Assembly: GCA_038251315.1 (NCBI GenBank) | Contig: JBBSBK010000131.1 | Location: forward strand, 1-7,172 | Direction: 5' to 3' | Source of the DNA: JBBKXP01 sp038251315 | GTDB lineage: Bacteria > Pseudomonadota > Alphaproteobacteria > Rhodobacterales > Rhodobacteraceae | Length of the DNA stretch: 7,172 nt | Shown here: positions 5,980-7,172 of the stretch, in pieces | Layout of the letters: each line of letters opens with the position of its first letter | How positions within the stretch are numbered: the stretch's first letter is position 1 | Notes under the pieces: generated by a model | The model's input: only the letters and a program-made list of their open reading frames with translations | Databases searched by the model: none | What the model was told of the DNA's origin: nothing | Made by a program: the position numbers and the translations under genes

Positions 5980-6885
5980 TCACCGCAAGACCCCCTCAAA
6001 ATCCAGCCACTCCCCCTTGCTCATCCCCGATGTCTCCTGCGTCACTGTTTCCCCCCTCAGCATCCGCCGCACCACATCAAGCGCCTTGGCCGACAGCGTC
6101 GCGCCGCCCAATCGGTAATCCGAAAACGCCCCATAGGCCGCAGGCACCCAATCAGCCACGACAGCACAAATCGCCTCCGCATAGACCCGGATTTCGTATT
6201 GCGCGTGCGCGTCCGCGCGCAGTCGCAGAAAATGGAAAAGGTTGTGCAGGTCGACCTTCCAATACCATTGAGTATAGATATTGGCGGGTAAATTCATTCG
6301 GGCCAGTTCACGGGCGAGGCCTTGCTTCCCTTCGTCCGAAATCATTTCCTCGTAATGGTCATAGGTCCGCGCCGCGTCGCCCTTCAAAATCTCCAACACC
6401 CGTGCAGACTCCGATGCCGTCAATGCCGCCCCGCGCCCCTGATTGTTAACCACCGACTGCGCCGCAAGCTGCGCGGCTTCGGGAATGTAGAACTCCCGAT
6501 CCAGAATCGAATAGCGGGCCGAGTATTCGTTGACGTTAGCAGTGCGGTGCCGGATCCATTGCCGCGCCACGAACACGGGGAGTTTGACGTGCAGCTTGAC
6601 CTCGCACATCTCGAACGGGGTCGAATGCCAGTGGCGCATCAGGTAACGAATCAGTCCTTCGTCGTTCTGCACGGATTTGGTGCCCTTGCCATAACTCACC
6701 CGCGCCGCCTGACAGATCGCCGCGTCGTCGCCCATGTAGTCGATGACGCGCACGAATCCGTGGTCGAGCACCGGATGGACCATGTAAAGATGCGCCTCCA
6801 TTCCCTCGGACACCGCCCTCAGGGTTGGTCGGGATTGCTGGCGGAGGGCGTCGATCTCGGCCTGCTGGTCGGGGGTGATGGGCAT
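5980..6885 (-). CDS. thyX: FAD-dependent thymidylate synthase ThyX
   Basis: ThyX methylates dUMP to dTMP in the cytoplasm using methylenetetrahydrofolate, with FAD and NADPH, and acts as a homotetramer. The 301-residue product shows the signature RHRx7S as R112-H113-R114 to S122, within RHRTANVNEYSARY. It also has HSTPFE at 87-92 (substrate/FAD region) and the conserved C-terminal stretch RMNLPANIYTQWYWKVDLHN at 196-215, followed by FHFLRLRADAHAQYEIR. The position after RHRT is Ala where many family members have Ser, which is tolerated variation. The length is normal for alphaproteobacterial ThyX. The ATG at 6885 is preceded by AAGGA with a 7-nt spacer. The gene stands alone, with no folate gene beside it; it reads toward the RTX gene but is 647 bp away, so co-transcription is doubtful. 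Confidence 0.97.
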   Translation of the reverse strand: MPITPDQQAEIDALRQQSRPTLRAVSEGMEAHLYMVHPVLDHGFVRVIDYMGDDAAICQAARVSYGKGTKSVQNDEGLIRYLMRHWHSTPFEMCEVKLHVKLPVFVARQWIRHRTANVNEYSARYSILDREFYIPEAAQLAAQSVVNNQGRGAALTASESARVLEILKGDAARTYDHYEEMISDEGKQGLARELARMNLPANIYTQWYWKVDLHNLFHFLRLRADAHAQYEIRVYAEAICAVVADWVPAAYGAFSDYRLGGATLSAKALDVVRRMLRGETVTQETSGMSKGEWLDFEGVLR

Positions 6886-6892
6886 GGGGCGG

Positions 6893-6897
6893 TCCTT
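6893..6897 (-). promoter_or_regulatory. Ribosome binding site of thyX
   Basis: The minus strand reads AAGGA, 7 nt before the ATG at 6885. This supports that start, and the product begins with MPIT. Confidence 0.65.
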
Positions 6898-6926
6898 TGC
6901 GGCAGGCGCGAGCTGAGTCGGGTGTG

Positions 6927-6955
6927 ACTATAGCTGGGGGGCATGATTACAGGAA
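6927..6955 (-). promoter_or_regulatory. Possible thyX promoter
   Basis: The minus strand has a TATAGT box (6932-6927) that matches the -10 consensus at 5 of 6 positions, about 40 nt before the thyX start. The hexamer 17 bp upstream, TTCCTG, is a poor -35 box. The -10 position is plausible; the promoter as a whole is weakly supported. Confidence 0.3.
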
Positions 6956-6967
6956 CTTCAATATCCT

Positions 6968-7017
6968 GTGGGTGTGGTGCGCGGGAACCACTTGCGCCCG
7001 ATGTCGTGCAAACCCAC
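6968..7017. ncRNA. Candidate three-way-junction fold in the thyX-lipoprotein intergenic region
   Basis: Outer arms GTGGGT (6968-6973) and ACCCAC (7012-7017) enclose two directly adjoining stems: GTGGT/ACCAC (6974-6978 and 6987-6991) and TTGC/GCAA (6992-6995 and 7008-7011). Every junction base is used with no gap. The pattern is symmetric in the two strands, so the transcribed strand is unclear. It matches no riboswitch I know. The stems are short, so it could be chance or protein-binding DNA. Confidence 0.25.
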
Positions 7018-7047
7018 CTGCCCACGTTGACTTTGTCCGCAGTTCTG

Positions 7048-7075
7048 TTGACCGTGCGGGTCAGGCAAATATCAG
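7048..7075 (+). promoter_or_regulatory. Predicted promoter of the lipoprotein gene, with an inverted repeat
   Basis: TTGACC (7048-7053) is followed by a 16-bp spacer and TATCAG (7070-7075). Transcription would begin about 10 nt before the ATG at 7092, giving a very short leader, which fits the lack of a clear Shine-Dalgarno there. The inverted repeat TGACC-GTGCG-GGTCA (7049-7063) overlaps the -35 box and could be an operator. Confidence 0.35.
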
Positions 7076-7091
7076 CAGACCGGGGCCCCAG

Positions 7092-7172
7092 ATGATCCGC
7101 AAGTTTTCCGCCATGAGCGCGTTAGTCCTTCTTGTCGGATGCGGCGACGGGCAGCCGTTCACCTTCGGCGGC
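7092..7172 (+). CDS. Lipoprotein, N-terminal fragment at window edge
   Basis: Only 27 codons are visible before the right edge. They show a lipoprotein signal peptide: basic n-region MIRK, hydrophobic SALVLL, then the lipobox LVGC with C17 as the lipidation site. The mature part starts GDGQPFTFGG; Asp at +3 (just after Gly at +2) does not decide inner or outer membrane. The ATG at 7092 has no strong ribosome site; the in-frame ATG at 7113 would leave too short an n-region. Function cannot be judged from this fragment. It diverges from thyX across a 206-bp gap. Confidence 0.7.
   Translation, partial: MIRKFSAMSALVLLVGCGDGQPFTFGG

Noticed and set aside
5788..6291. Plus-strand open frame crossing from the gap into thyX
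   Set aside because: More than half is antisense to thyX, with no ribosome site and no recognisable domain.
6322..6927. Plus-strand open frame of 201 codons
   Set aside because: It is opposite thyX, which has an intact signature, so this is a shadow.
6886..7091. Tetrahydrofolate riboswitch before thyX
   Set aside because: The possible fold at 6968-7017 does not match the folate riboswitch architectures I know, and it may lie upstream of the predicted thyX transcription start.

Overview
The window looks like chromosomal DNA from an alphaproteobacterium, most likely of the Rhodobacterales (Roseobacter) type. This is an inference from the G/C-rich third codon positions, a FAD-dependent thymidylate synthase (ThyX), two glycine/aspartate-rich RTX proteins of the kind these marine bacteria export by type I secretion, and a small lipoprotein start. 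No rRNA, tRNA, CRISPR array or intact insertion sequence was seen.

Layout from left to right. Positions 1-2152 (minus) hold the first 717 codons of a serralysin-type metalloprotease (M10B) with an intact zinc site and Met-turn. Its C-terminus and export signal lie beyond the window edge. A good sigma-70-like promoter precedes it. Positions 2410-2901 (plus) encode a small exported protein with two copies of a roughly 34-residue helical motif. Positions 2902-3349 show no convincing gene. Positions 3350-5332 (minus) encode a complete 660-residue RTX protein. Its first ~160 residues look like a lysozyme or lytic-transglycosylase-type domain, and its C-terminus looks like a type I secretion signal. 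Its start is a GTG codon behind a perfect AGGAGG. Positions 5333-5979 are a 647-bp non-genic stretch with palindromes and a striking cluster of TTTCG/CGAAA words. Positions 5980-6885 (minus) are thyX. Positions 6886-7091 are a short intergenic region with a possible three-way-junction RNA fold and a promoter for a lipoprotein gene that starts at 7092 (plus) and runs off the right edge.

The main theme is two secreted calcium-dependent RTX enzymes on the same strand about 1.2 kb apart, one predicted to cut proteins and one predicted to cut peptidoglycan. Both lack an N-terminal signal peptide and would need an ABC/MFP/OMF type I exporter, which is not in the window. The most notable candidate is the RTX lysozyme-like protein, a plausible secreted wall hydrolase used in antagonism or scavenging. 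That role is inferred from motifs recognised from memory, not from a database search. ThyX and the lipoprotein appear functionally unrelated to the RTX genes.
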